In this document: positions 34,639-43,590 of the stretch, piece by piece
Numbering within the stretch: position 1 is the first letter of the stretch
How the letters are laid out: each line of letters begins with the position of its first letter
NCBI RefSeq assembly: GCF_001637205.1
Contig: NZ_LVJH01000043.1
Span: 1 to 64,000, forward strand
Source: Paenibacillus glacialis
GTDB lineage: Bacteria > Bacillota > Bacilli > Paenibacillales > Paenibacillaceae
DNA length: 64,000 nucleotides
Reading direction: 5' to 3'
Notes under the pieces: model-generated
Told to the model about the DNA's origin: nothing
Seen by the model: the letters and a program-made list of their open reading frames with translations, nothing else
Databases searched by the model: none
Made by a program: the position numbers and the translations under genes

Positions 34639-36600
34639 TCACCTGAGCAGCCGTAACCCATTCAGAATAACTAATATGGTGCTTCCCTCATGTCCAATTA
34701 CGCCTAATGGAAGAGCAATATCTCCTATGAAGTTGCTAAGAATTAGAATTAGAATGATGCTGATTGAGAAGGTCATATTTTGTTTAATCACTCTTTGGGC
34801 TCGTTGTGAAAGCTTGATGGTACTAGCAATCTCCTCAATATTGTCATTCATGAGAACCACATCTGCCACTTCTAAAGCTGTTCCACTTCCGTTCATTCCC
34901 ATGCCGATACCAACTGTTGCTGTTGCCAGTGCAGGAGCATCATTAACTCCGTCACCTACCATAACCACATGGCCATACTTCTCCCTTAATTCTTTAACAT
35001 GAGCAACCTTTTCTTCTGGACGGAGATCTGCATAGATCCAATCGACACCAATCTGTTCACCAATGACCTGTGCCGTATCTCGATGATCTCCTGTAAGCAT
35101 TGCAACGCGGATCCCTAAAGCTTGTAACGACCGCACAGCACGTACTGCCTGTGGTCGGATCGTATCCTGTAATGCGATAAGCCCCGCCACTTCTTCCCCC
35201 TCCATTATAATGGATACGGTCTTTCCCTGTGAAATTAAGCGTCTTCTGCGTTCCATCCAGACCGCCTTAGATCCATCTGTCGAGCCATCGAGAATATCAC
35301 TCTTGCCTATTCTCCATAGGGTACCTTCGACCTCAGCAGTCATTCCCCAACCCGTTAAAGACTCTGCATGATCAACAGATTTCAATGGAAGTTCCTCTTC
35401 CTCTGCTTTTCGCAAAATTGCCTTAGCTAGTGGATGTTCAGATAACTGCTCTATAGAGGCACATATAGTAAGTAATTCATCACGTTCATAACGCTCATCT
35501 ACAATAAAATCTGTCACCTGTGGCGTTCCCAACGTAAGTGTTCCAGTCTTGTCAAAAGCTACTACAGATGTCAGCGCCATGTTCTCCACATGAGCACCAC
35601 CTTTAAAGAGAATCCCTTTACGTGCACGATTCGAGATCGCCGACAGCATAACTGGCATAATCGATGAGACTAATGCGCATGGAGAGGCAACGACAAGGAA
35701 CACCATCGCTTTATAGAACGCCGTTCCCCAAGTCCATCCAAGGAGAAGAGGTAATAGAAGCATGACTGCTATCGTTATCGTAACTACAATACGCGCATAG
35801 ACCGATTCAAATCGTTTAATGAAACGCTGAGATTGAGGCAATTCACTTTCCGCTTCCTCGACAAGTCTTATGATTTTGGCAAATACAGTAGATTCAGCCG
35901 ATTGAGTTACTTCGACATATAATACACCTTCCCCATTAATCGTACCGGCAAAGACGATATCCCCTGTTGTTCGATCTACAGGAATAGCTTCACCTGTTAT
36001 CGATGCTTGATTAACCGATGAGTAACCACGCTCCACACGACCATCAGCTGGGATCAATTCACCTGGCTTAACTAGAAACAGATCTCCTATTTGGAGTTGG
36101 TCAATATTGATCTTTACCATCTCGCCATTCTCAATCCGCAGAGCAGTCTCTGGTTTCAGAGCCATTAACGAAGAGATATCTTTCTTGCTCCGTTCCATGG
36201 TGTAACTCTCTAATGCACCACTTAAAGCAAATATAAAAATTAGCAGAGCACCCTCATTCCAGTAACCGATTGTAGCTGCACCCATAGCTGCGGCAATCAT
36301 AAGCAGATTAACATCGAGTTCTCGTTCTTTAACCAGCGTATATACAGCTTCTCGTGCTGTAGCCCATCCCCCTATTGTATAGGCTGTGATATACAACAGA
36401 ATCGATAGGTAAGGCGCCCAATGTCCGACTGACCATGCTATTAATGTAAGCAATCCGCTTCCTAATGCAGCAAGCATCTCCTTATTGCGAAGCATACTAC
36501 GTAGATCAAATCTTCCCCTTTTATGAGGGTTAGGCTGATTAGCCTGTTTTCGGACGGAAGACCATCCTATCCTTGATAAAGCTTTTTGAGTATTTTCCAT
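34639..36600 (-). CDS. pfeT: P1B-4 type metal-exporting P-type ATPase (PfeT/ZosA-like)
   Basis: 653 residues with no N-terminal heavy-metal-associated domain. Phosphorylation motif 'DKTGTL', actuator 'TGEA', hinge 'GDGVNDAP', and the transmembrane metal site 'SPCALV' instead of CPC. A 'GHEGSTILVILNGLRLL' tail carries the HEGST motif in the last helix. SPC plus HEGG/ST defines P1B-4 ATPases, whose Bacillus member PfeT exports Fe(II); Co or Zn are other possibilities. Upstream lie a promoter, a Fur-box-like sequence and a strong hairpin. GAAGGTGATT precedes the ATG. Confidence 0.88.
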   Translation of the reverse strand: MENTQKALSRIGWSSVRKQANQPNPHKRGRFDLRSMLRNKEMLAALGSGLLTLIAWSVGHWAPYLSILLYITAYTIGGWATAREAVYTLVKERELDVNLLMIAAAMGAATIGYWNEGALLIFIFALSGALESYTMERSKKDISSLMALKPETALRIENGEMVKINIDQLQIGDLFLVKPGELIPADGRVERGYSSVNQASITGEAIPVDRTTGDIVFAGTINGEGVLYVEVTQSAESTVFAKIIRLVEEAESELPQSQRFIKRFESVYARIVVTITIAVMLLLPLLLGWTWGTAFYKAMVFLVVASPCALVSSIMPVMLSAISNRARKGILFKGGAHVENMALTSVVAFDKTGTLTLGTPQVTDFIVDERYERDELLTICASIEQLSEHPLAKAILRKAEEEELPLKSVDHAESLTGWGMTAEVEGTLWRIGKSDILDGSTDGSKAVWMERRRRLISQGKTVSIIMEGEEVAGLIALQDTIRPQAVRAVRSLQALGIRVAMLTGDHRDTAQVIGEQIGVDWIYADLRPEEKVAHVKELREKYGHVVMVGDGVNDAPALATATVGIGMGMNGSGTALEVADVVLMNDNIEEIASTIKLSQRAQRVIKQNMTFSISIILILILSNFIGDIALPLGVIGHEGSTILVILNGLRLLR

Positions 36601-36655
36601 TGTTAATCACCTTCCACTTGAGAATGAATTGCATTATTATCTTCCTAAAAATGAC

Positions 36656-36687
36656 ACATGCTGCTCCGGGTATCCGGAGCAGCATGT
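36656..36687 (-). terminator. Strong hairpin in the pfeT leader (attenuator or upstream terminator)
   Basis: Perfect 14-bp stem ACATGCTGCTCCGG/CCGGAGCAGCATGT with a four-base loop, followed on the minus strand by GTCATTTTTAGG. It lies between the predicted promoter and the pfeT start. It could end transcripts from the PPDK-like gene or attenuate pfeT itself. Confidence 0.65.
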
Positions 36688-36695
36688 AAGGCAAA

Positions 36696-36710
36696 TGAGA
36701 ATGAAAATCA
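36696..36710. promoter_or_regulatory. Fur-box-like sequence upstream of pfeT
   Basis: TGAGAATGAAAATCA agrees with the Bacillus 7-1-7 Fur box TGATAATNATTATCA at most positions. In B. subtilis, pfeT is known to be controlled by both PerR and Fur. Its place downstream of the predicted start site is unusual for activation. Confidence 0.45.
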
Positions 36711-36759
36711 TTTCTTGTACTTATACAATTATTTTTCCCTAAGGAAACTTTATAATTGT

Positions 36760-36788
36760 ATTATATTCCTTTGTAGATGCCAAGTAAA
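36760..36788 (-). promoter_or_regulatory. Predicted pfeT promoter
   Basis: Minus strand: -35 TTTACT (36783-36788), 17-nt spacer, perfect -10 TATAAT (36760-36765). The -10 is part of an inverted repeat TATAAT-ACA-ATTATA, which could be an imperfect PerR/Fur-family site. Confidence 0.6.
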
Positions 36789-36898
36789 TAGGAAGATTCC
36801 ATACACACAAGAAGAAACGGCTACACCCGCCCTTAAGGATGGATATCCAACGTGTCATCAGACGACACACTTACTTTCAGGTTCCTTGTTTATAAGAG

Positions 36899-38098
36899 CT
36901 ATAAATGAAATCCGATCACTTTCTCCATCAATTCCAATTGTGCCGCAGCTATACGAATAACCGTTGCCTCCCGAGGATCACAACTCATTTCATCGATCCC
37001 GAATGCAAAGATGGCAGGAAGATCTGCACTCGTTAAATGCCCTACGGCTCTAATATGAATACGCGGATGGATCTGCCGAATATGATGAAAGATTCCCATG
37101 TTCATTGAATCATCCGGGGACATCACATTTCTTTCTTCCCATTCCACCACCAGTAAGTTCGTAGCGCGGGCAAGATCTGCCGCAACGGATGATCGGATAT
37201 TCCAAGGAATTAAGGCTCCCACTCGATATTTAATAGAACGGCGTATATGTCCAAGTGTCTGTTCTGCAACCTGGTCGACGAAATGAATTCCATCTGCAAA
37301 TTGTTCAGCACTCGCTGGATGAGTGACTAATATATCCACCATACAATCTATTCCCTGTTGTTCACACGTTCGCATTGCCCGAAATAAAGCTTCAATCTGA
37401 ATATCTTGAATTCCAAGCATGGAATAAGAAGAGGTTCCGAAATTCGATGCTTGTATCAAGCTAATTGTCGCAGGCACACCCTGAAGCGCATAAAATAACG
37501 ATTCCCACTGTTCTTGAAGCAGACATAATAATCGTCGTTGCAGGGGTACAGCAATCTCCTCATCCATCATCCATCCAGTGGGAACAATACTATTTAAGGG
37601 TTCTAGCTTTAACAATTCTTCACAACGTACTAATCCAACATTAGCTACTCCCATGGACTTTCCTATCCACAGTTCCTCAGGAGTTAATCCCCCCGTCATT
37701 ACCTTCAAAGTTCTTACCTGATCACTCCATAAGAGTAACTTCTGAAGGATTTCATGATGACCCCGATGAGTATATACGATATCTCCTTCAATCTTACGAA
37801 TACACTCAACATCTATGCACATTAATGCTTCTTCACGTGATAACGTTCCTAGCTCAACGAGCTCAACAAGTGAGAGCAATTCCGATAATGAACTTGCTTT
37901 GACAGGTAGATGATCAGCCTGTGTACTGTAAAGGTTCCCTTCACTTCGGAACAAATAATCGTCTTGCACCCAACCCTGTTCATTCTCAGCTACAGCTTGC
38001 TCCTGAGCACTCAAGGAGTATAACGCTTTCATATTGCCGATATTTGAACATCCTGTTGTTCCACTGCTGCAAGAATAGTGACCCTCTTTACGGTTCAT
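36899..38098 (-). CDS. Degenerate PPDK-like (PEP-utilising enzyme TIM-barrel) protein
   Basis: 399 residues from the ATG at 38098 (AGAGGGTGG upstream; the longer frame to 38143 lacks a site). It resembles only the C-terminal part of pyruvate phosphate dikinase: 'LGTLSREEALMCIDVECIRKI' echoes the PPDK 'ItkEEAvlrvep' linker; 'GVANVGLVRCEELL' echoes 'GIGLCRTEHMF'; 'CEQQGIDCMVDILV' and the end 'IDEMSCDPREATVIRIAAAQ' echo 'lDyvScSPfrvPiaRlAaAQ'. The ATP-grasp domain and the phosphohistidine swivelling domain are absent, and barrel residues are altered, so catalysis as PPDK is not possible. Role unknown. Confidence 0.65.
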   Translation of the reverse strand: MNRKEGHYSCSSGTTGCSNIGNMKALYSLSAQEQAVAENEQGWVQDDYLFRSEGNLYSTQADHLPVKASSLSELLSLVELVELGTLSREEALMCIDVECIRKIEGDIVYTHRGHHEILQKLLLWSDQVRTLKVMTGGLTPEELWIGKSMGVANVGLVRCEELLKLEPLNSIVPTGWMMDEEIAVPLQRRLLCLLQEQWESLFYALQGVPATISLIQASNFGTSSYSMLGIQDIQIEALFRAMRTCEQQGIDCMVDILVTHPASAEQFADGIHFVDQVAEQTLGHIRRSIKYRVGALIPWNIRSSVAADLARATNLLVVEWEERNVMSPDDSMNMGIFHHIRQIHPRIHIRAVGHLTSADLPAIFAFGIDEMSCDPREATVIRIAAAQLELMEKVIGFHL

Positions 38099-38195
38099 TG
38101 TCGCTGTCCACCCTCTTTCCTCATCGAAATAACGAACATACATAAAGCGTATTAAATCATTATAAAAAATATACAGCCATTACCTATTTATACAT

Positions 38196-38237
38196 AAAAA
38201 AAGGTGCTCCCCTCCTTTCGGAAAGAAAAAGCACCTA
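38196..38237 (-). terminator. Terminator of metY
   Basis: Minus strand: stem AGGTGCTTTTTC...GGGAGCACCT followed by a run of seven Ts. Confidence 0.85.
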
Positions 38238-38302
38238 CTGTATAAATAATCCTAGCTATATTAAATGAATGATCTTAAGAGTACGTGCCACAATACTATC
38301 AC

Positions 38303-39595
38303 TTATTTCTGACTAGCTTGAATGGCTTGTTCCAAATCATTGATAATATCCTTAACATTTTCCGTCCCAACGGATAATCGAATCATTTCCGGTTTAACAC
38401 CCGCTGCGACTTGCTGTTGTTCCGACAATTGTTGGTGTGTTGTGCTAGCAGGGTGAATGATCAATGACTTCGAATCTCCGACATTCGCCAGATGTGAGAA
38501 TAGTTGTACATTCTCGATCAATTTCCGACCTGCTTCCGTACCACCCTTAATACCAAATGTTAGGATTGCTCCTTGTCCACTAGGCAAGTATTTCTTGGAA
38601 AGTTCATACGAAGGATGACTTGGGAGTCCTGAATAACTTACCCACTCTATATCCGCATGATTCTCCAAATATTGTGCTACTTTAAGCGCATTCTCACTAT
38701 GGCGCTCCATACGTAAATGAAGCGTCTCCAGACCCTGTACAAGCATCCAAGAGTTGAATGGGGATATCGAAGAACCCATGTCTCTTAATAATTGAACGCG
38801 AGCTTTGATAATATACGCTATTGGACCCACAGCATCAGTATAGACTACGCCATTGTAGCTTGGGTCTGGTTCAGTAAGACCAGGGAATTTACCACTAGCT
38901 TTCCAATCGAATTTGCCAGCGTCAACAATGACACCACCGATAGATGTTCCATGACCGCCAATAAACTTCGTTGCCGAATGAACGACAACATCAGCGCCAT
39001 GTTCGATCGGGCGGAGCAAGTACGGACTTGGGAATGTATTATCTACAATAAGAGGAAGACCATGCTCATGAGCTATATTCGCTACCGCTTCTACATCAAG
39101 GATATTTCCTTGAGGATTACCAACCGTTTCCGCATAAAGAGCCTTCGTCTTATCCGTAATCGCTGCACGGAAATTCTCTGGATCATTAGAATCTACGAAA
39201 TGAACTTTGATCCCCAGTTTCGCCAATGTATTAGCGAACAGGTTATAAGTACCACCATATAGACTGGATGAAGAAACAATCTCATCTCCAGCACCTGCAA
39301 TATTAAGAATCGAGAATGTAATAGCCGCTTGACCTGACGCCGTTGCCAAAGCACCTGCGCCGCCTTCTAGAGCAGCAATACGTTGCTCGAACACGTCCGT
39401 AGTAGGGTTCATTATCCGAGTATAGATATTACCGAACTCCTTAAGTGCGAACAAATTTGCAGCATGCTCACTATCATGAAATCCATAAGATGTCGTCTGG
39501 TACAAAGGAACTGCACGAGATAACGTAGTTGGGTCAATCTGCTGACCTGCATGAACAGCCAAGGTTTCTAACGATAAACGGTTTTCTTCGGACAT
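38303..39595 (-). CDS. metY: O-acetylhomoserine sulfhydrylase (MetY type)
   Basis: 430 residues from the ATG at 39595 (AAGGGAGGATT upstream). A Cys/Met metabolism PLP enzyme: 'FGNIYTRIMNPTTDVFEQRIAALEGG' split over about residues 55-80, 'SSSLYGGTYNLF', and the PLP lysine in 'VVHSATKFIGGHGT'. The insertion before the lysine region and the ~430 length are typical of MetY rather than MetB/MetC. It makes homocysteine from O-acetylhomoserine and sulfide. I found no S-box or T-box in the leader. Confidence 0.93.
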   Translation of the reverse strand: MSEENRLSLETLAVHAGQQIDPTTLSRAVPLYQTTSYGFHDSEHAANLFALKEFGNIYTRIMNPTTDVFEQRIAALEGGAGALATASGQAAITFSILNIAGAGDEIVSSSSLYGGTYNLFANTLAKLGIKVHFVDSNDPENFRAAITDKTKALYAETVGNPQGNILDVEAVANIAHEHGLPLIVDNTFPSPYLLRPIEHGADVVVHSATKFIGGHGTSIGGVIVDAGKFDWKASGKFPGLTEPDPSYNGVVYTDAVGPIAYIIKARVQLLRDMGSSISPFNSWMLVQGLETLHLRMERHSENALKVAQYLENHADIEWVSYSGLPSHPSYELSKKYLPSGQGAILTFGIKGGTEAGRKLIENVQLFSHLANVGDSKSLIIHPASTTHQQLSEQQQVAAGVKPEMIRLSVGTENVKDIINDLEQAIQASQK

Positions 39596-39764
39596 GGTGA
39601 ATCCTCCCTTTTCAATGAAAGATTTGATGTTATAATACACATTTAATCACTTCCACATTTTCTCATAAATAAATGGATTTGAAAAGCATATTCCATACTA
39701 AACACATCAGAAAAGTACAAAACAATCCCTCTTAATCTTGATAAACATCCCTAAACCCTTTATA
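39596..39764. other. metY leader region
   Basis: The 344-base gap between metY and deoC holds, from left to right, this AT-rich metY leader, the deoC terminator and repeat copy 5. The leader shows no S-box signature (no GGAGGGA/AGAG pattern) and no T-box. No clear promoter was identified. Confidence 0.5.
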
Positions 39765-39808
39765 TAAAAAAACTGGCATCCTTCCCCTAAGAGATTGGAA
39801 TACCAGTT
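39765..39808 (-). terminator. Terminator of deoC
   Basis: Minus strand: stem AACTGGTATTCC...GGATGCCAGTT followed by TTTTTT. It lies beyond repeat copy 5, so deoC has both elements at its 3' end. Confidence 0.85.
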
Positions 39809-39824
39809 CACCTTTAACATTACT

Positions 39825-39928
39825 TATCTAGATAGATGGATTGAACTAAAGTTAGCGCTCACAAGTTCAATCATTTCTAAAGAGAATCATGAATATGAGG
39901 GTTCGTCTTTAGTTCAATCTAGATAGAT
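39825..39928. repeat. Dispersed inverted-end repeat, copy 5
   Basis: Same orientation as copy 1, with inverted ends GATTGAACTAAAG and CTTTAGTTCAATC flanked by TCTAGATAGA on both sides. The interior GTTAGCGCTCACAAGTTCAA and TCATGAATATGAGGGTTCG blocks match copies 1 and 4. It ends about 12 bases before the deoC stop codon. Confidence 0.85.
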
Positions 39929-39939
39929 TGAGTGATCTA

Positions 39940-40617
39940 TTAATAACTTCCTTGAGATTGTTCTCCATTCGCAATAGCGACGCCTCCGCTTGTCCCAATT
40001 CGGGTTGCACCTGCAAGGATCATGATTTGTGCATCTTCAGCACTCCGCACTCCACCTGAAGCCTTAACACCGATATCTGGGCCTACCGTAGCACGCATTA
40101 ATGCGATATCTTCTTTCGTGGCTCCACCAGTAGAAAATCCTGTAGATGTTTTGACAAAATCAGCACCCGCTTTTACAGCTAACTCACAGGCACGTACTTT
40201 CTCTTCATCAGAAAGCAAACATGTCTCAATAATGACCTTTGTCAGTGCTTTTCCATTTGCCGCTTGAACAACAGCAGCAATATCTCGAGCTACTAATGCA
40301 TCATCGTGACTTTTTAAAGCTCCGATATTAATGACCATATCCACTTCACCTGCGCCATTTGCAATCGCATTTGACGTTTCAAACGCCTTAACCTCTGGTG
40401 TTGAAGCCCCTAGCGGAAAACCAATGACGGTACACACTTTGACTTCAGGAGTGTCTTTCAATATCGCATGAGCTACAGCAACCCACGTCGGGTTCACACA
40501 CACCGAAGCAAATCCATGAATTTTGGCCTCTTCAGCTAACTTTTGAATATCTTCCTTCTTCGCATCAGGCTTTAATAACGTATGGTCGATCATTCTTGTA
40601 ATTGATTGTTCATTCAT
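39940..40617 (-). CDS. deoC: Deoxyribose-phosphate aldolase
   Basis: 225 residues. Splits 2-deoxyribose-5-phosphate into acetaldehyde and glyceraldehyde-3-phosphate in deoxynucleoside salvage. Class I aldolase TIM barrel with the Schiff-base lysine in 'ADFVKTSTGFSTGGAT', the proton-relay Lys in 'IGVKASGGVRSAEDA', and the N-terminal 'MIDHTLLKPDA'. No other deo genes are adjacent. TAGGAGG precedes the ATG. Confidence 0.96.
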   Translation of the reverse strand: MNEQSITRMIDHTLLKPDAKKEDIQKLAEEAKIHGFASVCVNPTWVAVAHAILKDTPEVKVCTVIGFPLGASTPEVKAFETSNAIANGAGEVDMVINIGALKSHDDALVARDIAAVVQAANGKALTKVIIETCLLSDEEKVRACELAVKAGADFVKTSTGFSTGGATKEDIALMRATVGPDIGVKASGGVRSAEDAQIMILAGATRIGTSGGVAIANGEQSQGSY

Positions 40618-40708
40618 AAATAATTCCTCCTATCGTTATACATTCATTCTTGCCCTTAAATACTCCTTATATTAGGTATCAATCTTTACAAAACACAAAA
40701 ATTACACA

Positions 40709-40738
40709 AATACCCTCTATCCATAGGATAGGGGTATT
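40709..40738. terminator. Terminator of the thioredoxin-like gene
   Basis: Stem AATACCC.CTATCC/GGATAG.GGGTATT with T-rich sequence on both sides, directly after the thioredoxin-like stop codon. Confidence 0.75.
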
Positions 40739-40753
40739 GTTTATTTACGTTGT

Positions 40754-41071
40754 TTACTTGATTGAATCTAAATATTCAGTAATCTGAGTCGGGGTTTTAG
40801 CAAATTTACTATGTAGGTGCGCTTTCTTTTCTCCATTACGGTACACTAGCAGACTTGGAATTCCACGAACATCATTCTCCTCAGAAATATTAGGGAATTG
40901 TTCAACATCCAATGCATAGAACCTTTTATCGGGATTGTTATCAATAATTCCGCCCATAAATTTGTCTAACGTTTTACAATCTGGGCACCAAGTTGCATCG
41001 TATTTAATGACAGTCCATTCATCGCCCTGCGTCAATTGACGGTACTGTTCCTCTGTTTGGATTCTTTCCAT
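40754..41071 (-). CDS. Thioredoxin-like protein (YtpP type)
   Basis: 105 residues, one thioredoxin fold. Redox motif 'WCPDC' at about residues 28-32 instead of the usual WCGPC; cis-proline loop 'GIPSLLVYRNGE'. Probably a cytosolic disulfide reductant or a monothiol-exchange partner of low-molecular-weight thiols such as bacillithiol. It stands alone with its own terminator. AGGGGGAGC precedes the ATG. Confidence 0.88.
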   Translation of the reverse strand: MERIQTEEQYRQLTQGDEWTVIKYDATWCPDCKTLDKFMGGIIDNNPDKRFYALDVEQFPNISEENDVRGIPSLLVYRNGEKKAHLHSKFAKTPTQITEYLDSIK

Positions 41072-41256
41072 CTTGTTGCTCCCCCTATGTACGATCCCAT
41101 TTCTCTAGGATCATCATTTTAAATTGCAATGACAAATTTCACATTCGTCAACACTTATTTCTATAATAACGATTATTTTTCCTTTTGCAAACTCAGTATG
41201 CTCCATAAGGATCAATCCAAACCCCACTTCTTTAGATCTTTACTCATTTCACAGCA

Positions 41257-41308
41257 CAAAAAAAGCGTAATCACGCCGAATATCGGCAATGACTTACGCT
41301 TTTTCTTC
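41257..41308 (-). terminator. Terminator of ppaC
   Basis: Minus strand: AAAGCGTAA/TTACGCTTT stem with an inner GCCGATATTCGGC hairpin, followed by TTTTTTT, immediately after the ppaC stop. Confidence 0.9.
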
Positions 41309-41314
41309 TAAACC

Positions 41315-42247
41315 TTACAGTTTATTTAATGTCTCTGTTAATACAGGCACAATTTGCAATTTACGTGATACTACACCTTTAAGTAGCGCTTTGTTATCAA
41401 CCAATTGGACATCATATGCCTGTTCAACCGCATGTGTTACATTTCCGATTGCTAATGCTACAGAATCGTTATTTAGGATATCGGTAACGACGAATACGAA
41501 TAGATCCAAGCCTTTCTCAGACACTACACTAGATAGTGCAGCTTCTAATTCAGCTTGACGAACCAATACATCATTGGTATCTACCGCATTCACTTGAGCA
41601 ATCTCCACTTTGTAGTTGCCCATTTGAAATTCTTTAGCATCAAGTGAGATTAATTGTTGGATCGTCTTATCACTAAGATCAGCACCCGCTTTAAGCATTT
41701 CCAGACCATAACTTTCTAAGTTCACACCAGCAATTTCAGCTAATTCCTTCGCTGCAGCCACATCTTCGTCGGTACAAGTTGGGGATTTCAAGAGAAGGGA
41801 ATCTGAAATAATAGCAGATAACATTAACCCTGCGATTTCCTTACGGATAGCTACTCCCTTTTCCTTGTACATTTTATTTAAAATAGTTGCTGTACAACCC
41901 ACTGGCTCTGCGCGGTAATACAAAGGATGACTCGTCTCAAAGTTCGCAATACGATGATGATCGATAACCTCGATCACACGAACCTGATCAATATCACTAA
42001 CACTTTGCTGACGTTCATTATGATCTACTAGAATAACTTCTTCTACTTCATTTGATACCGTCTCAACAAGGCGGGGTTCTTTCACATTGAAATGATTCAA
42101 TGCATATTGTGTTTCCCCACTAATTGTACCCAATCGTACAGGTTCTGCATCTACACCTAGTGCATTCTTTAGTTCAGCATAGGCAATAGCAGAGCAGATC
42201 GTATCTGTGTCTGGATTTTTGTGTCCAAAAATAAGAACCTTCGTCAT
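41315..42247 (-). CDS. ppaC: Manganese-dependent inorganic pyrophosphatase
   Basis: 310 residues from the ATG at 42247, which has AAGGAGAG upstream and gives the family's usual length; the frame is open further without a site. DHH-family family II pyrophosphatase: 'IFGHKNPDTDTICSAIAYA', 'ILVDHNERQQS' and 'VIDHHRIANFE' hold the Mn ligands, and the DHHA2 domain ends with 'GVVSRKLQIVPVL'. Removes pyrophosphate made in biosynthesis. Confidence 0.96.
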   Translation of the reverse strand: MTKVLIFGHKNPDTDTICSAIAYAELKNALGVDAEPVRLGTISGETQYALNHFNVKEPRLVETVSNEVEEVILVDHNERQQSVSDIDQVRVIEVIDHHRIANFETSHPLYYRAEPVGCTATILNKMYKEKGVAIRKEIAGLMLSAIISDSLLLKSPTCTDEDVAAAKELAEIAGVNLESYGLEMLKAGADLSDKTIQQLISLDAKEFQMGNYKVEIAQVNAVDTNDVLVRQAELEAALSSVVSEKGLDLFVFVVTDILNNDSVALAIGNVTHAVEQAYDVQLVDNKALLKGVVSRKLQIVPVLTETLNKL

Positions 42248-42369
42248 AATAATTATTCTCTCCTTCTCGTGGTCAATATAAGAAAAATGCAAGAATGATT
42301 GTCCTGTTATTAAGTATAACTTCAAATCCTTCTTAATCCAATTCCTTTACAGTGAATAATTAAAAATAG

Positions 42370-43587
42370 TTAAAAAGTCTTTGTTGGTAGCCCATTGTTT
42401 GGCACATTCAAAGATTCTTTTTGATGTCTAACCATAAGTATAAATCCTAACGCCACCAGCATACTTGCCGATGCACAATAGAATAGTATGGAGTACCCGA
42501 AACTATCGATCATCATACCTAGCAACGGTGGAGATGATATAGCAGCTAAAGAGGATACCAAGTAATACAACCCCGTTCGCGTACCAATACTCTCTTCTTT
42601 TCCAGTTGAAATGATGAAAGGATACGAATTGATATTAATGCATGCCCAGAACATACCTCCAAGAACTAATAGAAGACGAAGTATCAGTAAATCTTTCACC
42701 AAGATCACAAGAGCAAAGACAACAAATAGGCCACATATCCCCGTAATTATCATTTTTATTTTACCAAATCGATTACCCAAAAAGCCACTCGGTATAGCGA
42801 ATATTACAAATGCTAATGAGAAAAAGGTCAGGGAAAAAGACGAGGCTTTCTCACTTAGTCCTAAATAATTTTTGCCGTAGAGTGTAAATAACGTCTCAAC
42901 GCCTTGATAGGCGACGAACCAGAAGAATATAGCCGCTAGTAAAAATACCGTAGTACGGTCGAGCTGTCCTTTCAAAGAGATACGTGGTTTCTTTCCCGGC
43001 ACGAGTGTAACCGAAGGTGTGTTCACAGAATCTCTGGATTCCCGTATCGTACGTGAGACAACTAAGAGACAAATAAGAGTCAATAATCCGGCTGCAATAA
43101 AAGGTAACGACTTATGGTAGTCATACAACATGGACCCCACACCAAACGCAATAACAGAACCAACCCCACCCATGAAATTGATAATTCCATTAGCTTTCGT
43201 ACGTTTATTCTCTAAAGTAGTATCTGGCATCAGTGCCACCGTTGGTGAACGATACAAACTCATAGCAAGATTCATTAGTATCATAAATAGCAAGAGGGTG
43301 AAAAGTCCCGTGTGAAAGGGAATAATAGCCGTAAAGATGGCAGCTAAGGGCATTCCTATTAGCAAATAAGGTATTCTTCTACCGTATCGGGTTGTCGTAT
43401 GATCACTTCTGTTGCCTATCCATGGCTGTAGAAATAGAGCAAAATAATTATCAATGGTCATTAAGAATCCGACGACTGCTACACTTTGTACATAGTTTTC
43501 AAGAAAAAAAGGAACAAAGGCGTTATACAATGCCCATGTAATACTAATACTAAAGAACCCAAAACCCAGCAGCCATGTTCTCTTCAC
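42370..43587 (-). CDS. MFS transporter (SLC45/GPH-like)
   Basis: 405 residues starting at GTG, with twelve predicted membrane helices. The loop 'GNRSDHTTTRYGRRIPYLLIG' between TMS2 and TMS3 resembles the sugar-cation symporter (SLC45/GPH) motif. Substrate unknown. The GTG lies three bases after the stop of the glycerophosphodiesterase gene, so the two are translationally coupled; uptake or export of a glycerol-phosphate-related compound is possible but unproven. Confidence 0.85.
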   Translation of the reverse strand: MKRTWLLGFGFFSISITWALYNAFVPFFLENYVQSVAVVGFLMTIDNYFALFLQPWIGNRSDHTTTRYGRRIPYLLIGMPLAAIFTAIIPFHTGLFTLLLFMILMNLAMSLYRSPTVALMPDTTLENKRTKANGIINFMGGVGSVIAFGVGSMLYDYHKSLPFIAAGLLTLICLLVVSRTIRESRDSVNTPSVTLVPGKKPRISLKGQLDRTTVFLLAAIFFWFVAYQGVETLFTLYGKNYLGLSEKASSFSLTFFSLAFVIFAIPSGFLGNRFGKIKMIITGICGLFVVFALVILVKDLLILRLLLVLGGMFWACININSYPFIISTGKEESIGTRTGLYYLVSSLAAISSPPLLGMMIDSFGYSILFYCASASMLVALGFILMVRHQKESLNVPNNGLPTKTF

Positions 43588-43590
43588 ACG

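Noticed and set aside
39596..39940. Possible S-box or T-box ahead of metY
   Set aside because: No conserved S-box or T-box sequence blocks were found; the hairpin present is the deoC terminator.
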